This document shows positions 1 to 12,544 of a stretch of DNA of 64,000 nucleotides, piece after piece. The notes beneath the pieces were generated by a model that was not told the DNA's origin, did no database searches, and saw nothing but the letters and a program-made list of their open reading frames with translations. The stretch is from Phocoena phocoena. Taxonomy: Eukaryota; Chordata; Mammalia; Artiodactyla; Phocoenidae. Every line of letters starts with the position of its first letter. Position 1 is the first letter of the stretch. The translations under genes and the position numbers were made by a program. The stretch is taken from the NCBI RefSeq assembly GCF_963924675.1, contig NC_089226.1:48997124-49061123 (forward strand). The letters run 5' to 3'.

Positions 1-584
1 TGTGCACTAGTAATTTTCAATCTCACTGCATGTCAGAAATTTACAGATGGGAGGCTAAGGTATAATTATATACTTAAAAATAACATATATTATTTTGTAG
101 TATAAATTATAGTAAATAAAAATAAATGTCTTGCTGGAGCAGATATGCAGACAATAGGCTTGTTTGACAGTCTTGGCAGGGAGTGAAAAGAAAATATAGA
201 TCCTGCTGAAAGGAGGGGAATGCATCAAAATCTTGGGGTTGGTAACAGGATATACAAAAATTCAGTGTATCAAAACAGGCCATAGGTGTTGAAAGTTTAA
301 AAAATAGTGTTTGAGTCTTCCCTTATCTAGCTTTTATTTACCTAACAATTCTCAATACTACCTACCTAACCATCCCTTCTCCCATATTTAGAATGTGTAA
401 TTAAATTATCTTTACCAAGCAAAATAACATATAGTAAAATTGTAGGTTAAAATTCATCAACAAATACTTGTTGAAGGTATGAATGAAAGAATACGTTGTC
501 TAACTTCTATTTGCCTTTATTGTCCTCATATTTGTAAGGACCCTTTTAACAGTGCTGTGTCAAACCGAAGGAAGTGAACTAACA

Positions 585-925
585 TTGACTGATCATCACC
601 CATATGCCAGGATCTATGCTCTGCTAGTACATATGTCATTTACTTTAATCTTTCTAACAGTTCTGTGAAGTAGTTACTATTACGTACATTTTACAGACAA
701 GGAAACTAGACTCAAAGTTAAGAAAGGTACCTATGGCTTCCCTGGTGGCGCAGTGGTTGAGAGTCCGCCTGCCGATGCAGGGGACACGGGTTCGTGCCCC
801 AGTCCGGGAAGATCCCACATGCCACGGAGCGGCTAAGCCTGTGAGCCATGGCCGCTGAGCCTGTGCGTCCAAAGCCTGTGCTCCGCAACAGGAGAGGCCA
901 CAACAGTGAGACGCCCGCGTACCGC

Positions 926-956
<31 letters not shown>

Positions 957-1020
957 CCTAATGTCAAACATCCAGCAAGGGCGAAGCTGGTACTCAGACC
1001 CAGGTCTGAATGGTCCAAGT
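585..1020 (+). repeat. MIR-like SINE relic, interrupted by a younger SINE
   Basis: Typical MIR wording ('atgccaggatctatgctctg', 'ttttacagacaaggaaact', then 'gaagctggtactcagaccca') is broken at 733 by the CHR SINE and resumes at 961. This is a nested insertion with relative age visible. Confidence 0.7.
734..953 (+). mobile_element. CHR-type tRNA-derived SINE, sense
   Basis: Full ~190-bp body from ggcttccctggtggcgcagtg to gcgtaccgc with a 28-A tail. Pol III A-box-like (tggcgcagtgg) and B-box-like (gggttcgtgcc) sequences are present. Target duplication gtaccta at 727-733 and 954-960. Low divergence from the other copies suggests a fairly recent insertion. Confidence 0.93.
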
Positions 1021-1179
1021 ACGTGCTTTTCCGTTACAAATTTTTTGAATAGTTTTATGATACTGATAGGAGTGGTTTAGACTCTTTTCAAAAACAAAGT
1101 TTAATGGTTTATTATTGCTATTGTTTTTATTATTTCCTTACCATCAAATTATTTGTTTAACCCAGAAGAGGCAGTATGA

Positions 1180-1440
1180 TGTAACAGGGAAGAAATTAGT
1201 ATTTGGAGCCTAAAAAATCCTGTTTGAATCTGAATTCCACTATTTACTTACTTTCTGTCTTTATGTAAGTTACTTCACTCTTCTCAGCCTCAGGGTTTTT
1301 CTTTTCTTTTTATTTGTTTTTGTGTTTTGTTTTTTAATATATAAAAAGGGGAAAATACTGTCTACCAGGTAGAGGATTGTAAGAAGCCTAGCTCAGTGTT
1401 TAGCATAAAAAGAAAAATGCACTAAACGTTAGTTCCCTTG
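1180..1440 (-). repeat. MIR-like relic, antisense
   Basis: Reads 'gtttgaatctgaattccact...gtaagttacttcactcttctcagcctcag', the complement of the MIR core and tail. Boundaries approximate. Confidence 0.5.
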
Positions 1441-1507
1441 AGGACATTTTTAGTATTTTACTAAGAACTTTATAACTTAAAAAAAGTCTCCCTTTTAGGT
1501 AGTTTGA

Positions 1508-1575
1508 ATTATTACTTAATATTATAATAATAATAATTATTATAGTTTTACTATTACTAATTAGTAAGTAATAAT
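1508..1575. repeat. AT-rich imperfect palindrome
   Basis: Left arm attattactta (1508-1518) is an exact reverse complement of taagtaataat (1565-1575). The space between holds an (ATA)n/(TTA)n self-complementary run. It could form a cruciform; function unknown. Confidence 0.6.
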
Positions 1576-1619
1576 GTTCTTACTAAAAACAAGTCATTTT
1601 TAATATTTTAGTGGTGATC

Positions 1620-1960
1620 ACACTTTAACATTTCATACACTTTTTATTCCTCTCACATTTGTATAATGAACATTTTCTATTGTCATTAAATATCACTACA
1701 GTTTTAATGGCTCCAAAATGTTCCCACATTCAAATAGACATACCATAGTACTTTTAACCATTTCTCCATTGTTTGGATGTTTCCGGTTACGAGTTGTTTT
1801 CTGTTTTGTTTTGTTTTTAGAAGAAGCATGATACTGCCACAAAGCTTTGAACATAAATCATTGTACACATCTCTGGTTATTTCTTTAGGATAAATTCCTA
1901 GAATTGAATTACCAGATAAATTCCTAGAATTGAATTTTAAAGTAGGAATTTCTGACATCA
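1620..1960 (-). mobile_element. Old L1M-like 3' fragment, antisense
   Basis: Text such as 'ctctggttatttctttagga' and 'taaattcctagaattgaatt' matches the antisense 3' end of old L1M elements. It contains a 22-bp direct duplication (1889-1910 and 1915-1936). Confidence 0.45.
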
Positions 1961-2039
1961 AAGAATTTCTTTGTCAGTAGGACATTCTATAAATATATGT
2001 GATTATGATATCACTTTATTTTCCTCTTCTTTTTTACAA

Positions 2040-2885
2040 CCCCATTTTGGGGGTAATTTTCTGTTGGAGAATAATTTTTTAATGAAAGAGGAGTTTCTGA
2101 AGATATAGTATTTATATTTGCAACCATCAATTAAATGGTAAATTGTCTTTTCTTTTTGCTAATTATTTTTTTCTTTCTGAGAGGAGATAGAGTGTAGTAC
2201 ATGAAGGAGAAAGTACAACTTGGCTAGACAATAGGTTTGTGCTCCTGGGGGAGAGTCAGCCAATGTGGAGGACTGGGAACCAGGAGAAAGAATGGTCCCT
2301 GCCAGCCACATTCTCAGGCATGGAATCTGCCCAACAAGGAAACAGCATCCCACCTGGAGCTCTATACAGAGGCTGCCCTCACCAGCATGGCACCTTGCAG
2401 TTTCCATTGACTGTGTCAGGTACCAACACTCAGTTAATTAGTCACAATTTTCAGGATCTAAGGGTGTCAGCCAGGGGTCTGCCTGTTCACATGGAAAGAT
2501 GGGTGCTCAGAGAGAGAGGTTCTGGGGTCTGCCCTTGTGGCTGGCTGGCTCTGGGATAGTTGTCAGGGGACTGGAGAGATTCAACCATGGAGAACAGCAG
2601 GCAGTAATTTCACTGCTGCTTTGTAATCTCTCCCTCTCCACTGAATGCTGCTGCTGGTAGCAAAGGCCTGAAAGGGACGGCTGGGAGAGAATAATAAGGG
2701 GAAGAAGGGAAAGCACTTTAAATAATTTCCTTAGCTGAATTCAGATGAGCCTCTTCTAAGGAACCATGGCGACTGGATAGGCCCAACTTGCAGACTGGTT
2801 TTAACTGAAATACAAAAGCTTTTGGGAATCTATGGGACTGGAAACACAGGTCCAGTTATACTCTGTCTCTACCTACCTCTTTTTT
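2040..2885. other. Intronic stretch without an identified feature
   Basis: Includes a 106-codon ORF (2239-2559, +) with low-complexity, unmatched composition and no splice-site context. I see no gene here. The segment could be an unrecognised old LTR. Confidence 0.5.
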
Positions 2886-2990
2886 CTTTTTCTTTTTTTT
2901 TTTTCAGGATCTTAGTTCCGCAACCAGGGTTTGAACCTTGGCCCCTGGCAGTGAAAGCACCAAGTCCTAACCACTGGACTGCCAGAGACT
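2886..2990 (-). mobile_element. Short tRNA-derived SINE, antisense
   Basis: Antisense tRNA-like head (ccaggg...gttagga...actggactgcc order) preceded by a pyrimidine tail. A perfect 17-bp target duplication, tctacctacctcttttt, lies at 2869-2885 and 2991-3007 (within one base). Confidence 0.88.
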
Positions 2991-3644
2991 TCTACCTACC
3001 TCTTTTTATTGTGGATTCTCTGATTCATCCATTCCTTTTTCATTCATTCCTTTCCTCAGAGTGGATTTGAGGGCAGGGGCATGTATGTTAGTAAATACCA
3101 GAGCCACCATATTCTCCATATGAGAGTCAATTCTAAAAACAATGGTTACATACTGCTAGGTTGTCATCAAAGCTGTTGCTTCAAAGGTCTGTGAATTCAT
3201 ACAATAAGTTTTAAAAAATACAGCAGTGCAGTGACCTACATCCCCTTCTAAAGTTTCGTATAGCATTCCCTTTTTTCTTGCTGGCAAGAACCGTTTTCCT
3301 GCAAATCTAGCCAGAGATCCAGAAGAATCCTTTGAAGTCATCCAGTTTAGCTTCTCAGTAGATGTTTGGATCCCTCATGTTCAGTGTCTAGCCAGCTGCC
3401 CATTGAGTGAAGGATCCTCCCTCCCTTGCATAGCAGCCTATTCCCAATTTGAACAGCTCTTGTCTCATCATTCATCCTTCAGCTAAGCCACAATTTGAAT
3501 TTCTGGGCTTTCCATTTTTCATCTTGGAGCCACAAAGAACAAAATGGCTTCTACTTCTGTATTATATTCCATAACACATTGTGGACTTTTGTTGTGTCCT
3601 TTCTGAGTCTTCCCTTTATAACTTGAATATTCTCAATAAATTGG

Positions 3645-4085
3645 TCTGTTCATTCATTCATCAAATATTTAATGAACAATACTATGTGCCACGCAAGGCA
3701 CCAAGAAACAAAGATGAATATTGTATAGTTCCTGCCTACTATAAGTTTGAAGGAAAGATAGACTCATAAATAGATAACGTCAAAATAACACAGTATATGA
3801 CATAGCTAGGCAGAGAAATTTACAAAAACTCAAAAGAGGAGTGACTTACCCAATGAAGAGGAGTTGTGGTGGTCATTTAATATTTCCTGGAGCAGATGCC
3901 ATCTAAACTATCAAGGGGGAGGTCGGAGATTTCTTGTAGAGAACGCAGCATGAGTAAAGGCCAAGAGATGAGCTATCATGTGTACCGTGCAGGAAAAAGA
4001 CAGTTCAGTTCAGTGTTCCTGGGGGCTAAAGTATGAAGCTAGAAATGAGACAGGGTTAAGAGCTAGATCATGAATATTTTTCTCA
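3645..4085 (+). repeat. Ancient dispersed repeat, family not named
   Basis: Same order of phrases as at 22120, 26665 and 46340: 'actatgtgccacgcaaggca' (tight variant of the 'tgtgctaggcactg' motif), then 'gaggagt...cctggagcagatgcc', then 'gtaaaggccaagagatgagc'. Too diverged to name without a library search. Confidence 0.4.
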
Positions 4086-4589
4086 AATGACAAAGTATTC
4101 AGTGCCCTCTCCAAAAATTTTGATATTATCAGGAGAAATCATTGGAATATCTCCCAATCTCTGCTTGCCTCCTTCCCTACCCCTGTTAACGAAAAAATTG
4201 TTATCCCTGAGGTGTCAGCTCTCGTAAGACCAGTATACTCTAGTTGATGTTTTTGGAGCTAACCCAAATTACATTGAAAATACTCACGTTCCCATCATTT
4301 CCTTCTAAAACCCAAGATCTTATTCTATAAGTTTCTACTGCCTCATAAGTCACCTAAATACTGTCTTGGTGGCTATAGACCTGACACTGTGGCTGAGGTT
4401 ATACAGTGAAAATGTACTGATCACCAGACACCAAACTATCACTGTCTTTTCTGCTCTGCCTTGAATTCCATGAAGGCAGAAATCACCTGGTCTTAATCCC
4501 TAAAGCCTTAGCTTCAAGACAGTCATGTAGAAGATATTCATATAACACCAATGCAGTCATCTGGTGTCAATAGGTAATTAAAATCAAAA

Positions 4590-4980
4590 ATGGATTCACA
4601 TACATTCTTCTCTGAAGAACCTAATGATCAAGGCACATCTCATCCAATTTTCCTTCTTGCTTTCTTCATTCTAGCCTCATCGTCTGTTTCTTGGACCTGG
4701 CATACCCGTTCTTACTTCAAGGGATTTTACATATGTTCTTCCCTCTGCCTGGAACATTCTGTCCTCCTCTCCAACTCCCACCCTGACCCACTTAAAAGTA
4801 ACTAAGTGCTCTTCACCTTCAGGAAGAGTCCCTATGTGTGGCTTTCCTGTTTGCCACTCTTATACTCTGCACTTGCCTTTCGTATGACTCATAAACTGAA
4901 AGATTCACCGCTGTAGCTCCAGGGCTTAGTCCAGTGCCAGGCACAAAGCTGGTGTTTAATAAATATTAAATAAATTATTT
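4590..4980 (+). repeat. LINE L2 3'-end fragment
   Basis: Contains 'ttccctctgcctggaacatt', 'cttcaccttcaggaagagtc' and the 3' end 'cagtgccaggcacaaagctg' followed by 'gtttaataaatatt', in L2 consensus order. Confidence 0.65.
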
Positions 4981-6072
4981 GACTACTGCTAAGTAATATC
5001 TCTGTTCAAAGAACACTGGAATTTTTCAAAGAAAACAGAATTAGAGAGAAGTCAGAAGTACAAAGACGAGATTTTAGTGGCTGTGGTTGAATTATTAACT
5101 TCAACGTATAATTGTGAAAACAACCCTCTTAAATTCAGTTTTATTAATTCAGTCAATAAAAGTTGCTAAGCATTACCTTGACATTTGCAGTGGTGGTATA
5201 ACTGTCAAGTTATACTTGATCGTATCTTAACATTGAACTTTTCTGACTGAGTGCCCTAATTAATTTTTCTGGATTAACTACTAAATTCTTATTCCTCATC
5301 TCTTTTTACCCAAGAACAAAATTTAATCAAATGATCATAAATTTAGTAAGCTATATTTGTTGTAAGAGTATATAGAGAAATTAAATATCCAGTGACAAGG
5401 GACTGGTTAAACAAATGAACTGAGTGAAATATTATTTAGTCATTTAAATGGATAATTATAAAGACTATCTAGCTGTATGGAAATGGCTTAAAATATACTG
5501 TGAATTAGAAAAAAAATAGAATATAGTATGAAAACATAACGTAGCCATGGAGATGGAGATTTAAAAAGCATATAAAAATAAAAAATAAGACGGTTTGTGA
5601 ATTTGGGAGAGATGTTTAATTATGTATTACATACAAGTTTTAGAGGGCTATATGTACATTGGATGTCAATTACTATAGTCTACAGGAGTAAGTATGAAAG
5701 CTATATTAGAGTATAAACTATTCAAATTTACATGCTGCCACAATAATGCATTCCTTGTCTGTATCTACAGCAAATTAAAACCTGTTTATTACTGAAAAGT
5801 GTCTCCCATTTGCTATGACTCTAGAAGAGGTCCCTGCCTTCTGAAGTCAAAGTTCCTTATTAATAGGAAAACACGCTTCTTTGCTGGATAAATAGTATTA
5901 GAGCAACAATACCAGAAATAGCAGAATGAAAACACCTAAATTTCACTACTCTATCAAATCAAATGTTTTTCACGTGACTCATTTCCTTCCATTCTTTTTC
6001 GTATGTGTGTATAATTTTTACAATGGACACTAATGATTTTTTACATTTTCTCATGTTACACAGTTTGTAAGC

Positions 6073-6120
6073 TTTTATTTCCTACTTCATAATGATTTTT
6101 ATTTCCTACTTCATAATGAT
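6073..6120. repeat. Perfect 24-bp tandem duplication
   Basis: ttttatttcctacttcataatgat in 6073-6096 is repeated exactly in 6097-6120. It lies about 200 bp upstream of the DLG2 exon acceptor. Confidence 0.9.
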
Positions 6121-6273
6121 TGTTGCGATGCAGGGACAAACCTGAGTATTGTTCCTGACCTTCCTTTGTCTGCTGACAGTGCACTTTATAGCTTTGCATG
6201 CAAGGCTGTTATCACCTGATTTCCATTTGAGTAGTAAGATGATAACGCAGAGTACAAGGGGAACTAGGTTTAG

Positions 6274-6441
<168 letters not shown>

Positions 6442-7216
6442 TAAGATCTGAAATGTTAGAATTATTTGAAAGTAAATCTGCCACATCAATGAGACGTACT
6501 TGTGCCTTTGGAGAGTAATAATTCTCCAAAAGTTCTGTACTTGAAAGAGAAGACTGTCAAAGCAAGCCTTCTGTAATGACTTTCCAGATCTCTTATTACT
6601 TATTGAATTTCAGCTAGTATTTAATTTGTGTTTGTTGATGGCTACCACATTCAACATTGAGCCAGGCAGTGTGAGGAAGGGATACAGATGTATCTTCTGT
6701 TCCATGAGGCCTTCAGTCTGATTGGAAAGAAGAATGCTATGAGCTGATGAGCAAGTAATAAAATGTGTAGAGAACAATATATTGTAACTATTGTAGTGTT
6801 AGCAGAGAAATTCCATGTCATGCACCGTGTGTGTGTTCATGGATTTGGCAACCATTTATAAGGGCTTTCTGTAGGAGTTTGGATGGAAAGAGTCTGAAAA
6901 GCTATTCTGTAAGAAGATTCCAGTCTGAGTCTGAAAAAAATAATTTATTAACCCCACAAACCTGAATGAGAGCACAGAGGGAGAAGAAGCAAGTGGTCCC
7001 AGGAAAGAAGGAAATCACGTGTCTTGGATGAAAAACACCAGGTGAGGTTCTGTAGCTGGAGTGGAGCCAGATCTTGCTCAGGATAGAATAGTGGTGGCTT
7101 GAGCCAGGGACCCTCTCTTTAAAGAAATAAAGATTATTTGACAAAATAAAAGAGTCACCCACATGGGGCTCTTGGTAAATAATATAAAATTCTATCAGAG
7201 CTCAAAACAGTAGCTA

Positions 7217-7553
7217 GGGGCTTCCCTGGTGGCGCAGTGGTTGAGAATCTGCCTGCCAACACAGGGGACACAGGTTTGAGCCCTCGACCGGGAAGATCCC
7301 ACGTGCCGCGGAGCAACTAAGCACGTGCGCCACAACTGCTGAGCCTGTGCTCTAGAGCCTGCAAGCCACAACTACTGAGCCCACGTGCCACAACTACTGA
7401 AGCCCGCGCACCTAGAGTCCGTGCTCCACAACAAGAGAAGCCACCACAATAAGTCCATGCACCGCAATGGAGAGTAGCCCCCCCTCTCCGCAACTAGAGA
7501 AAGCCCGCGCGCAGCAACAAAGACCCAACATAGCCAAAAATAAATAAATAAAT
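7217..7553 (+). mobile_element. CHR-type SINE, long variant, sense
   Basis: tRNA-like head followed by a longer body with repeated 'ccacaactactga' blocks, ending 'ccaaaaataaataaataaat'. Target duplication aaaaca[g/c]tagcta at 7204-7216 and 7554-7566 (one mismatch). Confidence 0.92.
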
Positions 7554-7726
7554 AAAACACTAGCTAAAGGAATTGTAGATTGAACAATTAGGAGAGATTT
7601 CCTTGGGGAGAAAAGCATGTCCCAATGTTATTTTAGCACCTCTACTAGATTGTAAATCTCCTCAGGCCAAGCAGTTATATTATAGATGTGAATCCATAAA
7701 TTCTTGCTGAATGAATGAGAGAGTTT

Positions 7727-7756
7727 TTGAATGAATGAATGAATGAGTGAATAAAA
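7727..7756. repeat. (GAAT)n short tandem repeat
   Basis: Five consecutive GAAT/GAGT units. Low complexity. Confidence 0.7.
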
Positions 7757-8613
7757 TGAGAAGAGAAAGGAGGGTAAATTAATGAGTGGGGAGAGAGGGT
7801 AGCACAGGCCAAGGCCTGTAGGTAAGAATGGTTTTAGCTTGCATGGAGCCGCACTGAAAACTGTGACCTAAGTGGCAGAAATGTAAGCTTTGTAGCCCTT
7901 CCTCAGTCTGCTTTTTTAAGCATAAAGAAGCTAGCTTACTGGTTTTTTATAAAAGAGCCAAGGACACTTTTTCCCTATCCAACTGTTCTGATGCAGTGAT
8001 TACTTTTGACAGCTGCATCTTTGCAGCTTGTGGAGGAAAACCACGCTTTTTTTCCAGGTACATCGGTATCCCCTATCAACAAGAAAAGAAATAAGTCACG
8101 TTCCTGCAGGAAACACATGCTTTTTGAATAGAATTTTCAGGCTGAATTGACTAAATTAATTTCTGGGTGAGGGAATGTCCATGCTGCAGAGTGAGAGATT
8201 AGAACTAGATGCTGTGTAATTCTAGGACTCATGGTGGGGATAGTGATTGCTAATACTGGACCCTGGAGAAGCTCCATTTTAAAAGTTTAGAAATAAAGTT
8301 GTTAAAGGAAACTTCAGAAAAGTGGGCCACAATCATTATTTCATACCACTCTTTACCTAGAAGTAGGGGAACTTTCGCCTCAGCCAAACTTTGGCCCTAA
8401 GCTTCAGATAAAACAAACTTCATGTTATGTGCTTATTCTACAATTAAGAATGAAAAATGGCATCTCTTAGAGTACCACCACTCTTTGCTCATGCCTACGG
8501 AGATAAAAGGAAGTTCTGCTGTGTTGGGAGCGTCATTCAATAGTTGTAAAGAGAATAATCATAATGACAGCTAACATTCATTGAGCTTCCATCATGAGTG
8601 GAGCATTGGGCTA

Positions 8614-8700
8614 AGATAGATAGGTAGGTAGATAGGTTGGTAGGTGGGTGGATGGTTGGATGGATGGATACATAGATTGATTGACAGATAGGTTGATAAT
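8614..8700. repeat. GATA/GGTA/GATG tetranucleotide microsatellite, impure
   Basis: About 85 bp of drifting 4-bp units: gata, ggta, ggtt, ggtg, gatg, gatt. Confidence 0.88.
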
Positions 8701-9523
8701 ATAAATAGAGATGTAGGTACACACAGACACACAGTCTTCTATACACTTACCACAGCCATATGAGTCAGGTACAGTTATTATGGCCATAATAATACGGACT
8801 CAGGAAATTATTAAACATTTTAAGAAGATCACCCATCTAACTTTGAATACATTCCAAAATCGAGTCCTGTATATCGCTTAAGTACTCTCTAAACTCTAAT
8901 TCAATAGGAGAAACCCCTACCTCACGTGGTCCTGGCCTGAAAATTCCCAAAGATAAAGTTTTTCACAATGGTAATGCGCAACTCTGAGCAATTACAAAGT
9001 TTGCTGTTTTTCTACTGAGCCACAGTTGTTTTTATTATGAACTCTACCCACTGGTCTTCGTTCTGGCTTCCTGGAGCCAGGGCCGTGGCCTGTGACTGTA
9101 TATGTGAATTTTGCCTGGTGAGGTTGTGCAGTGAGTGACCTGAAAAGCTCTGAACAGTGGTCCTAACAGGAGCAACCCTATACCAACTCCCCAGTCCGCA
9201 TCACAGCCTTGTGCCTATGCGAAGACAGCTCTGGTGTGGGTCTCCAGTTCTTTGTGATAGATCCTTGCTACTACCACTGAGACTGTTGCCCACCCTACTC
9301 CTTCCTGCCATGAACTTGAATGGTTTGGGGACATCTAGGAGTTCAAGAATAACACTCAGTCAAAAATCTGGCAGCGTGACATTAAGATAGATTTCAGAAT
9401 TTAGCAATTTATCTGGTTCAAAGCCTACTTTTTACAGATGGGAAAGCTGAGGCTCAGACGAGTGATTTATCCTGAGGCATAAGTCATTTGGGAGGTCTGT
9501 TTTAACTAGACTCCAAATGTCTT

Positions 9524-10137
9524 TTTTTTTAACTTTTTATTTTATATTGGAGTATAGTTGATTAGCAATGCTGTGATAGTTTCAGGTGGACCTCAAAGTG
9601 ATTCAGTTATACATGTACATGTATTTATTCTTTTTCAAATTCTTTCCCATTTAGGTTGTTACAAAATATTGAGCAGAGTTCCCTGTGCCATACAGTAGGT
9701 CCTTGTTGGTTATCCATTTTAAACATAGCAGTGTGTACATGTCAATCCCAAACTCCCTAAATATCCGTTCTCCTGACCCTTCCCACCTGTTAACCGTAAG
9801 TTCGTTCTCTAAGTCTGTGAGTCTGTTTTGTAAATAAGTTCATTTGTATCATTTCTTTTTCGATTCCACATATAAGCGATACCATACAATGCCATACGAT
9901 ATTTCTCTTTCTCTATCTGACTTGCATCACTCAGTATGACAATCTCTAGGTCCGTCCATGTTGCTGCAAGCATTATATTTCATTCTTTTTAGTGTCTGAG
10001 TAATAGTGCATTGTATATATGTGCCACATCTTCTTTATCCATTCCTCTGTCGATGGACATTTAGGTTGCTTCCACGTCTTGGCTATTGTAAACAGTGCTG
10101 CAATGAACATTGGGGTGCATATATCCTTTCGGACCCT
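9524..10137 (-). mobile_element. L1 3' end, antisense, 5'-truncated
   Basis: Antisense L1 3' UTR plus the end of ORF2. The complement encodes the C-terminal L1 signature ...KQPKCPSTEEWIKKMWHIYT (reading frame 9973-10161). A poly(T) start and a perfect 17-bp target duplication (tagactccaaatgtctt, 9507-9523 and 10138-10154) define the insertion exactly. Confidence 0.95.
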
Positions 10138-10329
10138 TAGACTCCAAATGTCTTGACTCAAGTAATTAATGATCTAAGGTAGTGTTAAGTGGCAGTAACA
10201 CCTAAGCCCACCTAAGTCTTTTCTCTGTGTAACGGGAACACTCTTTGAAGCTGGACTAACAATGTGTGAGGAGTGCTTTCTATTTCACCATTAGTCCTTG
10301 TGAACATGGAATCAGCAAATAACAGTGAA

Positions 10330-10520
10330 CTCTGGAAAGATGTAGGTTCTGATGCCTGTATACTAACATAGTTGATTTTGGAAAGATTAAACTCTTTTGG
10401 TTGCTGTTTTCTTATCTATAAAGTGATGACAATTATACCTTTTCTGAGGATTCAGTGAGATAACCTAAGTCCCTAGCTATGCCAAGAATATAGTACATGC
10501 TCAGTAAATTTTAGTAATGT
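10330..10520 (-). repeat. MIR-like relic, antisense
   Basis: Reads 'tttcttatctataaagtgat...gaggattcagtgagataacc...agtacatgctcagtaaa', the antisense MIR pattern. Confidence 0.55.
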
Positions 10521-11084
10521 TTTCCCCTTCTTTTTACCAGCCCTCTCTACCTCTCAGTGGTCTTTCCTCTCCTATTGCTTCCATTCCTTCTTCTTTTTCT
10601 CTCCTCTCATCCCTTCCACCTTTCTTTCAGTTCCCGTTCATCCTCTAGGGCCTTCCCTAAGCTTCCTGTTCCTATCTTTTCACATGCCCTATTCTCTTGA
10701 TCATAACATGAAATTAAAACCCATTTAGAAACAGGTATGGTACTAAAAAAGGTTCTGTGTTTCTATTCTCAAGTTTATAATACAGTCAACTGAATCTGCT
10801 ATGTTTCCCTTACTTAAAAACTAAGCCCACAAACTAAACATAGTTTTGTTTTGTTTTTTTTTAACTTGACAAATTCTTTGGTGCTGTGAGTTAGGAACTT
10901 GTAAAAATTTTTCTGATGTATCCGTCACATTATAAATTATACTTTTGACAGTTAAATAATATTAAAATTGAAAGAGAAGCTGAGGCCCAGAAAGGTGAGG
11001 TGTTGGGTCTACTCCAAGGAGAGTAGTAATCTGGACTTTTCAGTGGATATATAATAATCAGGTCAATAATAATAATAGCAAGGA

Positions 11085-11310
11085 CAACATAGTACTTCAG
11101 TGTGCCAACTACTTTCCTGACACATTAACTCATTTAAAGTGTATAACAACTTGACGAGACCTATACTTTTATTACTCCCTCTTTTCACGTAAGAAAATCA
11201 AGGAACTGAGATAAGAGGTTAAGTAACTTAGCAAGATTGTACGGCTAGTAAATGTTAGGGCAGACTTTGAACATAGGCAATCTGCGTCTAATGTCCATGT
11301 ATTTATGTTC
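11085..11310 (+). repeat. MIR-like relic, sense
   Basis: Reads 'tgacacattaactcatttaa...tttcacgtaagaaaatcaagg...gttaagtaacttagcaagat...gggcagactttgaac' in MIR order. Confidence 0.65.
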
Positions 11311-11339
11311 TAAGTTACACTGCAGGGGGAAAAAGAATG

Positions 11340-12297
11340 ACATTTAAAAGACACATTGTGGTAAGCAGTATTCTAAAAATGCCACACCTCATGTTTCCAC
11401 GCCCTAATCCATAGAACCTGTGACTTTAATGAGCTCTCACTCCTGTGATTTTGTTATAGTGCATGGCATAGTTGACCCAAGATAGGGAGAATATTCAGGT
11501 GAGCCTGATCTAATCACATGAGCCCTAAAAGTAGAGAGCTTTCTCTGGCTGGTGGCGGAAGAGGAAGTCAAAGAGATTCAAAATCTGGGAAGTACTCGGC
11601 ACTGTTCCTGGTTTGAAGATGGAGGAGGCCATGTGAGAAAGTACAAGGTTGGACTCTAGGAGCACACAGAGGCCTCTGGCTGATAGCTAACAAGGAAGCA
11701 GGGACCTCCATCTCACAACTGCAAGGACCTGTGTCTTACCACAACCTTATAAGCTGGGAAGAAGACCCACAGCTCCAGATGAGAATGTAGTTGGTTGACA
11801 CTTGGATTTCAGCCTTGTGAGAACCTCAGCAGAGATTCCAGCCACACTGTGTCAGACTTCTGACTTATACAGATAGTGAGCTAATAAATAGGTCTTGTTT
11901 TTGGTTTTTGGGGTTTTTTTAAAAAATTTATTTTATTTATTTTTGGCTGTTTTTTAATTTATTTATTTTATTTATTATTTACTTTTGGCTGTGTTGGGTC
12001 TTCATTGCTGCGTGCGAGCTCTCTCTAGTTGTGGTGAGCAGGGGCCACTCTTCGTTGCAGTGCGTGGGCTTCAGTAGTTGTGGCTCGCAGGCTCCAGAGC
12101 ACAGGCTCGGTAGTTGTGGTGCACGGGCTTAGTTGCTCCGCGGCGTGTGGGATCCTCCCGGACCGGGGCTCGAACCCGTGTCCCCTGCATTAGCAGGCGG
12201 ACTCTCAACCACTGCACCACCAGGGGAGTCCCTAGGTCTTGTTTTAAGCTGCTAAATTTGTGGTAATTTTGTAAGGAGCAACAAAACATTAATATCT
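11340..12297 (+). mobile_element. MaLR/MLT1-like LTR, split by a SINE
   Basis: Phrases 'atgtttccacgccctaatcc', 'ctaatcacatgagccct', 'tctggctggtggcggaagag' and 'gaagatggaggaggcc' lead to a polyadenylation-like 'aataaatagg' (to 11900). The element resumes after the SINE as 'gttttaagctgctaaattt' ending near 12297. An internal virus-derived region is absent. Family name tentative. Confidence 0.6.
11901..12232 (-). mobile_element. CHR-type SINE, long variant, antisense
   Basis: T-rich start, antisense long body, and head complement ending 'caccaccaggggagtccc'. Target duplication taggtcttgttt at 11889-11900 and 12233-12244. Inserted into the 3' part of the LTR. Confidence 0.93.
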
Positions 12298-12544
12298 ACA
12301 TTATTCGAGGAGTTCTGAGTTCATTATGAAAAGTCTTCCTGTATGTGCTCCATCACACCCAATATAAAGCAAGTGTGTAGGTTTAAGACACAGATAAGGC
12401 GAGAGGTGACTTTCTCCTTAATTAGATCAGACTCCAAACTAAACTCAAGTCCCAGTGTTTGCCCCAGAAGAGAGATATAGGAGAAGGAACATACTATTTG
12501 GAGTAGAGGACATGGGTTTCAAGTTCTCCTTTCTAGCTAAGTGA

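Noticed and set aside
734..953. tRNA gene (A-box and B-box-like motifs)
   Set aside because: tRNA-like head of a SINE followed by a non-tRNA body and poly(A), with target duplications; not a tRNA gene.
2239..2559. 106-codon ORF as an alternative DLG2 exon
   Set aside because: No flanking splice consensus in a useful phase and no similarity to MAGUK N-terminal variants that I can recognise.
8614..8700. Possible CRISPR-like or regular repeat array
   Set aside because: Simple drifting tetranucleotide microsatellite without spacers; eukaryotic context.
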